Source: Actinobacteria bacterium UBA5976
Lineage (GTDB): Bacteria > Actinomycetota > Actinomycetes > S36-B12 > UBA5976
Direction of reading: 5' to 3'
DNA: 6,780 nucleotides
Assembly: GCA_002430405.1 (NCBI GenBank)
Contig: DJBM01000097.1
Coordinates: forward strand, 30,203 to 36,982
How positions within the stretch are numbered: the first letter of the stretch is position 1; each line of letters starts with the position of its first letter. Made by a program: the position numbers and the translations under genes. The notes beneath the pieces are model-generated. The model was not told where the DNA came from and did not search any database. It saw nothing but the letters and a program-made list of their open reading frames with translations. Positions 1 to 6,379 of this stretch are shown here, in pieces.

Positions 1-747
1 GCAACAAAGAAAAAGGCTGCGCCGGCTAAGAAGGCTGCGAAAAAAACCGCAAAGAAAGCCGCTAAGAAAAAGGCTGCGCCCGCAAAGAAGAAAGCAGCAA
101 AGAAAAAGGCTGCGCCGGCCAAGAAGGCTGTTAAGAAAGTTGCTGAGAAAAAAGCTGCCAAAGTTGTTGTGCCAAAACCAGTAGTTGTTAAAGTTCCTAA
201 AGTTACCAAGGCCCAGTTAGCAGCGATTGCAAAAGCGGAAGCTGCCGCTGCTGCCGCGCTTGCTGGTCCGCCAGTTCAGGTCATCAATCCAATTGGATCT
301 TTGGGCTTACCATCAGTTCGAAAGGCAGTGCCCGGAAGAGTACCAGAGCCAAAGCATCCAGTGGTTCAAGAAGATGAGTCAAATTGGACACAGAGTGAGC
401 TAAATGCAGTGCGCAAGTTGCTGCAAGGTGATGCCGAGGAACTTATGCTTGCAATTGCTAAGGCAGAAGATAATTTCCATGCACTCATCTTTGAAAGTGG
501 TGAAGGTGCTGGTGATGATCAGGCTGACGCTGGCACAAAGACCTTTGAACGTGAGCATGAGATTTCAATCCTTTCCAACAAAAAGGATTTACTAGATCAA
601 ACTAACCGCGCATTAGAACGAATTGATGCCGGAACATATGGAGTCTGCGAAAACTGTGGCAAACAGATTGGCAAACTTCGACTCCAAGAAGCGAATAAGC
701 GTGCAACCCTTTGCACGCCTTGTCGCGAACGTCAGGATCGTTCCTAG
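1..747 (+). CDS. TraR/DksA-type C4 zinc-finger protein with Lys/Ala-rich tail (5' partial)
   Basis: The frame is open from base 1 to the TAG at 745-747, giving 248 residues; the start is upstream of the window, so the GTG at 169 is very probably internal. Codons 1 to about 56 are almost only Lys, Ala and Pro, like the basic tails of histone H1-like and actinobacterial HU proteins. An Ala-rich linker follows, then a DksA-like part: a helical hairpin from about base 385 (ELNAVRKLLQ), an acidic tip DQADAG (517-534), a second helix, and a C4 zinc finger with CENC at 646-657 and CTPC at 712-723, 18 residues apart. DksA-family proteins bind the RNA polymerase secondary channel and tune initiation. 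The tip has both acidic residues, but the position of E. coli Ala76 appears to be Gly. The tail suggests added DNA or RNA binding (inference). The family call is firm; the function in this lineage is not established. The stop lies 4 bp before lspA. Confidence 0.88.
   Translation, partial: ATKKKAAPAKKAAKKTAKKAAKKKAAPAKKKAAKKKAAPAKKAVKKVAEKKAAKVVVPKPVVVKVPKVTKAQLAAIAKAEAAAAAALAGPPVQVINPIGSLGLPSVRKAVPGRVPEPKHPVVQEDESNWTQSELNAVRKLLQGDAEELMLAIAKAEDNFHALIFESGEGAGDDQADAGTKTFEREHEISILSNKKDLLDQTNRALERIDAGTYGVCENCGKQIGKLRLQEANKRATLCTPCRERQDRS
7..130 (+). repeat. In-frame Lys/Ala/Pro-coding direct repeats
   Basis: A 17-base core, aagaaaaaggctgcgcc, occurs three times without mismatch at 7-23, 64-80 and 100-116, each in frame and coding for KKKAAP. 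Copies 1 and 3 extend to 31 bases (7-37 and 100-130) with one synonymous difference (T27 versus C120, both Ala codons). The repeats encode the basic tail of the DksA-like protein. Identity at third positions points to recent duplication or slippage rather than only amino-acid selection, so tail length may vary between strains. Confidence 0.85.
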
Positions 748-751
748 CTCA

Positions 752-1255
752 GTGTTTCTTCGCCCACTTCTAGTTACGGCAATATCAGTATTTGTCATTG
801 ATCAAGCCACGAAGATCTGGGCAGTTGCATACTTGGAAAATGGAAGTGACATCCAAGTAATTGGAGAGTTCTTGCAGTTCTCGTTTCTTCGAAATCCTGG
901 GGCCGCTTTTTCGATCGGCACGAATGTCACCTGGGTTTTCACCTTGATCTCAAGTGCAGTTGTGATCGGTATTTTAGTTTTAGCTAAAAGTGCCACTAAC
1001 CGATTTTGGGCTTTGGGCTTAGGTGGAATGCTCGGTGGGGCACTTGGAAATCTTGGCGATCGAATATTTAGAAGTCCCGAGCCATTCCAAGGTCATGTAG
1101 TTGATTTCATTTTGCTTCCTAATTATCCGATGTTTAACATCGCCGATAGCGCAGTCGTAGTGTCCGCAATTGCGATGGTGATCTTGTCTTTTCGTGGTGT
1201 CGATTTCAGTGCGCCGGGAATTTCTTCGTCGCAACCTAACATAGACAAACCATGA
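752..1255 (+). CDS. lspA: Lipoprotein signal peptidase (signal peptidase II)
   Basis: This integral membrane aspartyl protease removes the signal peptide of prolipoproteins after diacylglyceryl transfer by Lgt. With the GTG at 752 the product is 167 residues, usual for the family. Conserved motifs are all present: DQATK (D17, K21), RNPGAAF (47-53), GGALGNLGDR (95-104), VVDF with catalytic D118, and FNIAD with catalytic D132. Four membrane segments are visible at about 5-20, 59-79, 85-101 and 131-147, with a short polar C-terminus. The frame is open further upstream to an ATG at 623, but that would add 43 polar, charged residues coded inside the zinc-finger gene. GTG 752 puts the first membrane helix right at the N-terminus, as expected. 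The nearest Shine-Dalgarno-like AGGA (734-737) is 14 bases away, rather far, so coupling to the upstream stop at 745-747 probably helps initiation. The function is secure; the start is likely. Confidence 0.95.
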   Translation: MFLRPLLVTAISVFVIDQATKIWAVAYLENGSDIQVIGEFLQFSFLRNPGAAFSIGTNVTWVFTLISSAVVIGILVLAKSATNRFWALGLGGMLGGALGNLGDRIFRSPEPFQGHVVDFILLPNYPMFNIADSAVVVSAIAMVILSFRGVDFSAPGISSSQPNIDKP

Positions 1256-2163
1256 TTCGGATTTGGCCAATTGATGAAACTCTCGAAGGCGAACGCTGTG
1301 ATGTTGGCCTCTCTCGACTAATGGGAGAGTCGCGCGCGAATTGCGTGACTCTAATCGAGCAATCGCGAGTCATGATTAATTCAAAAGTGGCCCAAAAAAG
1401 TGCTCGCTTATCGTTTGGCGATGTGATCGAAGTTGATTTACCTGATCCTGACTTACACGAGGCTGAGCCAACCGTTGTACTCCCAATCGTTTTCGAAGAT
1501 GACTCATTCGTAGTCATCGACAAACCTGCTGGCGTGGCTGCGCATCCAAGTCAAGGCTGGTCTGGACCAACAGTGACTGGTTCGCTTGAGGCGATGGGCA
1601 CGGTGTTAACTTCTTACGGTCCATCTGAACGAAAAGGAATTGTGCACCGATTAGATGTTGGCACCAGCGGTTTGATGGTTGTTACAAAATCTGAGCGCGC
1701 CTACGTAAGTATTAAGGATCAATTCCGCGATCGAAGTGTGGACAAGATCTATCACACCTTAATTCAGGGCAGACTTGATCCAATTAATGGCACGATCGAA
1801 GCACCAATTGATCGTCATCCAACTTCCTCTTATCGATTTGCAATTATGAGTGGGGGCCGGCCCAGCATCACGCACTATGACACTCTGGAATCTTTTGCTT
1901 ACGCTTCACTTTTAGAAGTTCATCTAGAAACGGGTAGAACCCATCAAATTCGGGTGCACATGTCCGGTCTTCGACATTCCTGTTGTGGCGACTTAACTTA
2001 TGGCGCAGATCCGACATTAGCGGCCAAATTAAAACTGGATCGCCAGTGGCTCCATGCAGTTCGCTTAGGCTTTACCCACCCGATCTCAGGGGATCAAGTC
2101 AATTTCTCTTCACCATACGCGCCTGATTTAGCAAATTCCTTAGCGTTAGCCCGAAATCTCTAA
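1252..2163 (+). CDS. rluD: RluA/RluD-family 23S rRNA pseudouridine synthase
   Basis: A 303-residue enzyme that isomerises uridine to pseudouridine in RNA. Residues about 15-63 form an S4 RNA-binding domain (CDVGLSRLMGESRANC, then VMINSKVAQKSARLSFGD). The catalytic domain follows, with KPAGVAAHPS at 91-100, the signature HRLDVGTSGL with nucleophile D135, and the C-terminal motif ETGRTHQIRVHM at 226-237. S4 plus catalytic domain at this length is the RluC/RluD architecture. E. coli RluD modifies helix 69 of 23S rRNA; the same target here is inferred from family and position, and RluC-like specificity cannot be excluded. The ATG at 1252 overlaps the lspA stop as ATGA. No Shine-Dalgarno sequence is evident in the preceding 25 bases, so translation is probably coupled to lspA. 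An lspA-rluD pair is common in bacteria, including Actinobacteria. Confidence 0.93.
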   Translation: MIRIWPIDETLEGERCDVGLSRLMGESRANCVTLIEQSRVMINSKVAQKSARLSFGDVIEVDLPDPDLHEAEPTVVLPIVFEDDSFVVIDKPAGVAAHPSQGWSGPTVTGSLEAMGTVLTSYGPSERKGIVHRLDVGTSGLMVVTKSERAYVSIKDQFRDRSVDKIYHTLIQGRLDPINGTIEAPIDRHPTSSYRFAIMSGGRPSITHYDTLESFAYASLLEVHLETGRTHQIRVHMSGLRHSCCGDLTYGADPTLAAKLKLDRQWLHAVRLGFTHPISGDQVNFSSPYAPDLANSLALARNL

Positions 2164-2215
2164 CTTCAAAGTTCTCGCCTTGTTGACTTACTTGTACTCC
2201 GCACCGCAGATCTGT

Positions 2216-2231
2216 CTGATCCCGCGAGTAA
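2216..2231 (+). repeat. Direct repeat copy 1 upstream of dnaE
   Basis: CTGATCCCGCGAGTAA. It matches 15 of 16 bases with the copy at 2281-2296, 65 bp downstream; the single difference is C2225 versus T2290. Copy 1 has GCG where copy 2 has the GTG start codon of dnaE. Confidence 0.8.
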
Positions 2232-2274
2232 CCTAGGGGGGCGTCCTTCCTCTCGCATTTTGCCCCAAAAACAT

Positions 2275-2280
2275 AAGGAA
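2275..2280 (+). promoter_or_regulatory. Ribosome binding site of dnaE
   Basis: AAGGAA ends 8 bases before the GTG at 2289, normal spacing for a Shine-Dalgarno element. It supports this GTG as the start, which also places the PHP motif HLHVHTEYS at residues 8-16 as usual for the family. Confidence 0.75.
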
Positions 2281-2296
2281 CTGATCCCGTGAGTAA
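2281..2296 (+). repeat. Direct repeat copy 2, spanning the dnaE start codon
   Basis: CTGATCCCGTGAGTAA. This near-identical partner of 2216-2231 contains the dnaE GTG (2289-2291) and the next codon AGT plus the first two bases of AAA. It could be a protein or antisense-RNA site acting at initiation, or a scar of a local duplication; the sequence alone does not decide. Confidence 0.75.
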
Positions 2297-5200
2297 AGAC
2301 TCGTTTGTGCATCTACATGTGCACACCGAGTACTCGATGTTGGATGGCGCTGCCCGACTAGATAATTTGTTTGCAAAAGCAGATGAGCTCGGGATGCCTG
2401 CGATTGCCATGACAGATCATGGCAATTTATATGGCGCTTTTGAATTTTGGAAAAAAGCTCAAGCCACGAACGTTAAGCCAATCATTGGTATCGAAGGTTA
2501 TTACGCCCCACAAGGTCGAGCTTTGCGAGCACCTTTTGACTTTGGATCCCCAGCTGTTGATGACACTTCCCAAGATGGCGCTGGACGCGGGCGTTACAAC
2601 TACACCCACATGACACTGTGGGCCGAGAACAATGTTGGCTTGCACAATCTATTTCGTCTTTCCAGCAAGGCAAGTTTGGAAGGCTACTACTACCAACCTC
2701 GCTTTGATGCGGACCTGTTGCAAACTCATGGCGCTGGAATCATCGGCACTACTGGGTGTCCATCGGGTGAAGTCAATCGGTGGTTACAAGCTGGTAATTA
2801 CGATAAAGCGCTTAGCACTGCAGCAACTATGCGCGAGATTTTGGGTAAAGATAATTACTTTGTCGAACTTATGGATCATGGCTTAGGCATTGAGCGCCGC
2901 CATCGCGAAGACTTACTTAAAATCGCTAAGAACTTAAACCTTGGTTTAGTTGCAACAAATGATTTGCACTATGTATATCCCGAAGATGCTCGAATGCATG
3001 AGGTGCTACTTTGCATTGGCACGCGATCAACTATGGATGACCCCAAGCGCTTTAAGTTTGATGCCCAAGATTTCTATTTAAAAACGGCAGCCGAGATGCG
3101 CGAAGTTTGGCGCGAGTTACCAGAAGCTTGTGACAACACATTGTTGATCGCGGAGCGTTGCAACATTAATTTTGTCGAGGGCCAGGATCTACTTCCATCA
3201 TTTCCAGTCCCAAGCAGTGAGACCGAGAACACCTGGCTGGTTAAGGAAGTTCACTTAGGTTTACAGCGCCGCTTCAATAGCGAAGTTATTCCGCCAGAAC
3301 ATTTAGAGCGAGCAGCATTCGAATTAGCCGTAGTTGAGCAAATGGGATTCCCTGGCTACTTCCTAGTAGTTGCTGACTTATGTCGCCATGCCCGGGAGGA
3401 AGGAATCCGAGTTGGTCCAGGTCGAGGTTCAGCTGCGGGCGCCTTGATTGCCTGGGCTTTGGGTATCACGGAACTTGATCCAATTAAACATGGTTTACTT
3501 TTTGAGCGATTCTTAAATCCAGAACGTATTTCTATGCCTGATATAGACATTGACTTTGATGAGCGTCGCCGCAGCGAAATGATTCGTTATGCCACACACA
3601 AATATGGCGAAGAACGCGTTGCTCAGATTATTACTTATGCCTCGATCAAAGCTAAAGCAGCCGTCAAGGACGCCACTCGCGCACTTGGTTTCCCGTACGC
3701 CCTCGGCGACAAGATCAATAAAACTATTCCGCCGGGAGTCATGGGTAAGGACATTCCACTTTCTGGAATTTTTGATCCAGATCATGATCGCTTTGGGGAA
3801 GCGGGCGAATTCCGGCAACTTTATGACGACGATGCTGATGTGCGAACTGTCGTAGATACAGCGCGTGGCATCGAGGGCCTAAAACGTCAGCCTGGCGTGC
3901 ACGCAGCCGGCGTGATTTTGTGCAAAGAGGAGCTCCTCGACATATTGCCGATATGGCGGCGCGATCAAGATGGCGCGATCATTACCCAATTCGACATGGG
4001 AGCTTGCGAATCTTTGGGTTTGCTGAAAATGGATTTTCTTGGACTTCGAAATCTCACGGTCCTCGATGACACTTTGCTCAATATCAAATCAAATCGCGAC
4101 GAAACTATTGTCTTGGAAGAACTTGAACTTGATGATTTAAACACTTATGAATTGCTGGCCCGCGGCGACACACTTGGGGTTTTCCAACTCGACAGTGGTC
4201 CCATTCGCTCACTCTTGCGTTCGATGAACCCGGATTCGTTTGGCGATATATCTGCTGTGCTTGCGCTCTATCGACCAGGCCCGATGGGTGTAAATGCACA
4301 TACTGATTACGCAGATTACAAAAACAAACGTAAAGTCCAAGTTCCAATTCACCCTGACTTAGAGCAACCACTAGCAGCAATCTTGGGAGACACTTACGGC
4401 TTAATCGTTTATCAAGAACAGGTAATGGCAATTGCCCAGGAAGTTGCAGGTTACACACTTGGGCAAGCCGATTTACTACGGCGCGCTATGGGCAAGAAAA
4501 AGAAGGAAATTCTAGATAAAGAATATGTGCCATTTGAAGCTGGCATGAAAGAGCGCAAATTTTCGCAAGCTGCAATTAACCGACTTTGGGAAACCCTAGT
4601 TCCTTTCTCAGATTACGCATTCAATAAGGCTCACAGCGCTGGTTATGGTTTGGTTTCATATTGGACGGCGTATCTAAAAGCAAATTACCCAGCTGAATAT
4701 ATGGCAGCGTTGCTGACAAGTGTTAAGGACGACAAGGACAAGTCCGCAGTTTACTTAAACGAATGTCGGCGCATGGGTATCAAAGTTTTGCCACCCGATG
4801 TGAACGAATCCGATGTTGATTTCACCGCAATAGCAACTGACATTCGCTTTGGCCTTGCTGCAGTGCGCAATGTTGGCGTTAATGTGGTGGAATCCCTAAA
4901 AGTAAGCCGGACCAACAAAGGTCGCTTCACATCCTTCGGCGATTTCCTGACCAAAGTTGATGTACAAGTTTGCAATAAACGAGTTATCGAATCTTTAATT
5001 AAGGCAGGTGCCTTTGATTCACTCGGTCACACTAGGCGCGGACTCTTTGCCATCCATGTGGAATCAGTTGATTCAGTATTGGATACCAAAAAAGCCGAAG
5101 CAATAGGACAGTTCGATTTATTTGGTTCGTCGCAAGATTATTCCGATGCTTCAATTGGTGGCATTGATGTCGAAATCTCCCTTGAGGAATGGGACAAGAA

Positions 5201-5843
5201 AACATTATTGGCCCAGGAGCGCGACATGCTTGGCCTTTATGTAAGTGACCATCCATTATTTGGTGTTGAACACCTGTTAGCCGCGAGCACTTCAATGCCA
5301 ATTTCAGGAGTAGCAGAAGCAACTGATGGCGCAGTTGTCACACTTGGCGGATTAATTAGCAGCGTGCAGTTCAAGACCACGAAACGTTCTGGTGACAGAT
5401 GGGCAATCGTCTCGCTCGAAGACTTAGAAGGTGTTGTTGAAGTTATGGTGTGGCCAAACACTTTTACAAAAGTTGCTACCTTGCTAAATGAAGATGCCAT
5501 TGTTTTAATGAAGGTACGAATTGAAAAGCGAGATGACGAAGGTCCTCGTGTTGCTGCGTTGGAAGTCTCAACCCCTGATGTCAGCGCAGCGTTTACTGGT
5601 CCAGTAACTGTGTACATTCCAGAGTCGCGAGTAAATTCCGCCGTCATGGATTCCTTGCGTCAGATTTTGAGCGCGCACCCAGGTACCACGCAAGTCAACT
5701 TGACAGTTATTCAGGCTGATAAATTCGTTTCAGTTAAGACCGATGACAAACTAAGAGTTTCGCCATCACCGTCATTATTTGGCGACTTAAAAGCCCTGCT
5801 GGGTGCTAATTGCCTAGAGGCACCGCAACTTATGACAACTTAA
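2289..5843 (+). CDS. dnaE: DNA polymerase III alpha subunit, DnaE1 type
   Basis: The replicative polymerase that copies the chromosome with the beta clamp. It has 1184 residues, as I recall for M. tuberculosis DnaE1. The N-terminal PHP domain (about 5-280) keeps the usual metal-ligand positions: H10, H12, D19, H44, E69, H107, C157, D225 and H227. This points to working PHP proofreading, as shown for mycobacterial DnaE1. The polymerase core has GPGRGSAAG (376-384), PDIDIDFD (417-424) with the catalytic Asp pair, KMDFLG with the third Asp D582, YRPGPM (661-666) and FNKAHSAGYG from 778. A helix-hairpin-helix region follows (about 834-930), then a clamp-binding motif QFDLF (941-945), then an OB fold from about 1015 (VTLGGLISSVQ) and a C-terminal domain. 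No intein interrupts it. The GTG start has a good ribosome site. The gene stands alone, 125 bp after the upstream operon and converging on ybaK. Confidence 0.98.
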   Translation: MSKDSFVHLHVHTEYSMLDGAARLDNLFAKADELGMPAIAMTDHGNLYGAFEFWKKAQATNVKPIIGIEGYYAPQGRALRAPFDFGSPAVDDTSQDGAGRGRYNYTHMTLWAENNVGLHNLFRLSSKASLEGYYYQPRFDADLLQTHGAGIIGTTGCPSGEVNRWLQAGNYDKALSTAATMREILGKDNYFVELMDHGLGIERRHREDLLKIAKNLNLGLVATNDLHYVYPEDARMHEVLLCIGTRSTMDDPKRFKFDAQDFYLKTAAEMREVWRELPEACDNTLLIAERCNINFVEGQDLLPSFPVPSSETENTWLVKEVHLGLQRRFNSEVIPPEHLERAAFELAVVEQMGFPGYFLVVADLCRHAREEGIRVGPGRGSAAGALIAWALGITELDPIKHGLLFERFLNPERISMPDIDIDFDERRRSEMIRYATHKYGEERVAQIITYASIKAKAAVKDATRALGFPYALGDKINKTIPPGVMGKDIPLSGIFDPDHDRFGEAGEFRQLYDDDADVRTVVDTARGIEGLKRQPGVHAAGVILCKEELLDILPIWRRDQDGAIITQFDMGACESLGLLKMDFLGLRNLTVLDDTLLNIKSNRDETIVLEELELDDLNTYELLARGDTLGVFQLDSGPIRSLLRSMNPDSFGDISAVLALYRPGPMGVNAHTDYADYKNKRKVQVPIHPDLEQPLAAILGDTYGLIVYQEQVMAIAQEVAGYTLGQADLLRRAMGKKKKEILDKEYVPFEAGMKERKFSQAAINRLWETLVPFSDYAFNKAHSAGYGLVSYWTAYLKANYPAEYMAALLTSVKDDKDKSAVYLNECRRMGIKVLPPDVNESDVDFTAIATDIRFGLAAVRNVGVNVVESLKVSRTNKGRFTSFGDFLTKVDVQVCNKRVIESLIKAGAFDSLGHTRRGLFAIHVESVDSVLDTKKAEAIGQFDLFGSSQDYSDASIGGIDVEISLEEWDKKTLLAQERDMLGLYVSDHPLFGVEHLLAASTSMPISGVAEATDGAVVTLGGLISSVQFKTTKRSGDRWAIVSLEDLEGVVEVMVWPNTFTKVATLLNEDAIVLMKVRIEKRDDEGPRVAALEVSTPDVSAAFTGPVTVYIPESRVNSAVMDSLRQILSAHPGTTQVNLTVIQADKFVSVKTDDKLRVSPSPSLFGDLKALLGANCLEAPQLMTT

Positions 5844-5860
5844 TCAATCACTGGTAATTG

Positions 5861-6334
5861 TTAAACCGCAATGTCTGCAAACTTCGCTTGCAATAACTCT
5901 GCTAAATCAATTGGGGATAACTCAATATCAAAGCCGCGCTTTCCACCGCTGACGAGTATTGTGCCAAGTAATTGGGCAGACTCAGCAATCACGGTTGGAA
6001 GTAAAACCTTTTGGCCAAGTGGACTTATTCCGCCAACCACATAACCAGTAATTCGAGCGGCGACTTGCGGAGGCGCCATAGTTGCCTTTTTAGCATTAAG
6101 GACTCGCGAAAGTGATTTTAAACTCACTTGTTGGTTGACGGGCACAATTGCAACTGCAAAGTAATCATCAACTTGCGCAACCAAGGTCTTAAATACTTGG
6201 CTTGGATCAATTCCGAGTTTCTCGGCAGCTTCTAATCCAAATGAAGTAGCGCTTGGATCATGTTGGTACACATGCTCCACATAGATAACTCCCGCTGCAA
6301 CCAGCAAAGTCGTTGCAGGTGTCCCTGTCGCCAT
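5861..6334 (-). CDS. ybaK: YbaK/EbsC-type aminoacyl-tRNA deacylase (Cys-tRNA(Pro) hydrolase)
   Basis: A 157-residue, single-domain cytoplasmic protein of the YbaK/ProX editing family. E. coli YbaK hydrolyses Cys-tRNA(Pro) made by mistake by prolyl-tRNA synthetase. Visible family features are HDPSATSFGLEAAEKLG (25-41), VFKTLV with the key Lys at K49, LNAKKATMAPP (79-89), TGYVVGGISPLGQ with the substrate-binding GGISP (101-105), LPTVIAES (112-119), and SGGKRGFDIELSP near the end. The length is standard, with no fusion to ProRS. The ATG at 6334-6332 is preceded by AGGA (minus strand, 6347-6344) 9 bases away. The stop is 17 bp from the dnaE stop on the opposite strand. The exact mischarged tRNA is inferred from the family. 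Confidence 0.93.
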   Translation of the reverse strand: MATGTPATTLLVAAGVIYVEHVYQHDPSATSFGLEAAEKLGIDPSQVFKTLVAQVDDYFAVAIVPVNQQVSLKSLSRVLNAKKATMAPPQVAARITGYVVGGISPLGQKVLLPTVIAESAQLLGTILVSGGKRGFDIELSPIDLAELLQAKFADIAV

Positions 6335-6379
6335 ATTTTAGAATCCTATTACCTTGAGTTTGCCGTTAAACTTGGCAAT
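6335..6379. promoter_or_regulatory. Divergent ybaK/hisD promoter region
   Basis: Only 45 bp separate the two divergent start codons. For hisD (+), TAAACT at 6367-6372 fits the actinobacterial -10 form TANNNT and ends 7 bases before the ATG at 6380; no Shine-Dalgarno is seen, so a leaderless mRNA is plausible. For ybaK (-), the same short stretch at 6348-6343 reads TAGGAT, which may be a -10 (leaderless) or hold the ribosome site AGGA. A perfect TTGACA reads on the minus strand at 6389-6384, inside hisD codons 2-4, but lacks a good -10 at standard spacing. Promoter assignment is inference. Confidence 0.4.

Larger units (their letters stand above)
2164..2288 (+). promoter_or_regulatory. Intergenic region upstream of dnaE, likely carrying its promoter
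   Basis: 125 bp without a convincing gene. It contains a TTGACT (2183-2188) resembling a -35 box but no good -10 at standard spacing. A TAACCT at 2229-2234 fits the loose actinobacterial -10 form TANNNT. A six-G run lies at 2236-2241. GGGGC (2238-2242) can pair with GCCCC (2262-2266) across a 19-base loop, a weak hairpin without a following T-run, so not a convincing terminator. Direct-repeat copies lie at its left middle and right edge. That dnaE has its own promoter here is inferred from the gap size after the tightly packed operon upstream. Confidence 0.4.

Noticed and set aside
7..130. Repeats near the left edge as a CRISPR array or other non-coding repeat
   Set aside because: Copies are in frame, differ in spacing (57 and 36 bases), and code for Lys/Ala/Pro; no unique spacers of even length.
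623..751. N-terminal extension of lspA from ATG 623
   Set aside because: It lies inside the zinc-finger coding region, is polar and charged, and would put 43 residues before the first membrane helix; LspA homology starts at about 752.
1236..1523. Minus-strand open frame over the start of the rluD-type gene
   Set aside because: Antisense to a clear gene with strong homology; Ser/Thr/Arg-rich translation with no recognisable domain.
2099..2410. Minus-strand open frame across the rluD-dnaE gap
   Set aside because: It overlaps both flanking genes on the opposite strand, has no recognisable motif and no supporting ribosome site; it was the only candidate gene for the gap.
4105..4458. Minus-strand open frame of 117 codons within dnaE
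   Set aside because: Antisense to the conserved polymerase core; the composition reflects the reverse of dnaE codons.
5237..5647. Minus-strand open frame of 136 codons within dnaE
   Set aside because: Antisense to the OB-fold region; Ser/Thr-rich low-information translation and no family resemblance.
2289..5843. DnaE intein or split gene, as known in other bacteria
   Set aside because: The catalytic motifs run on without insertion and the total length is normal for DnaE1.
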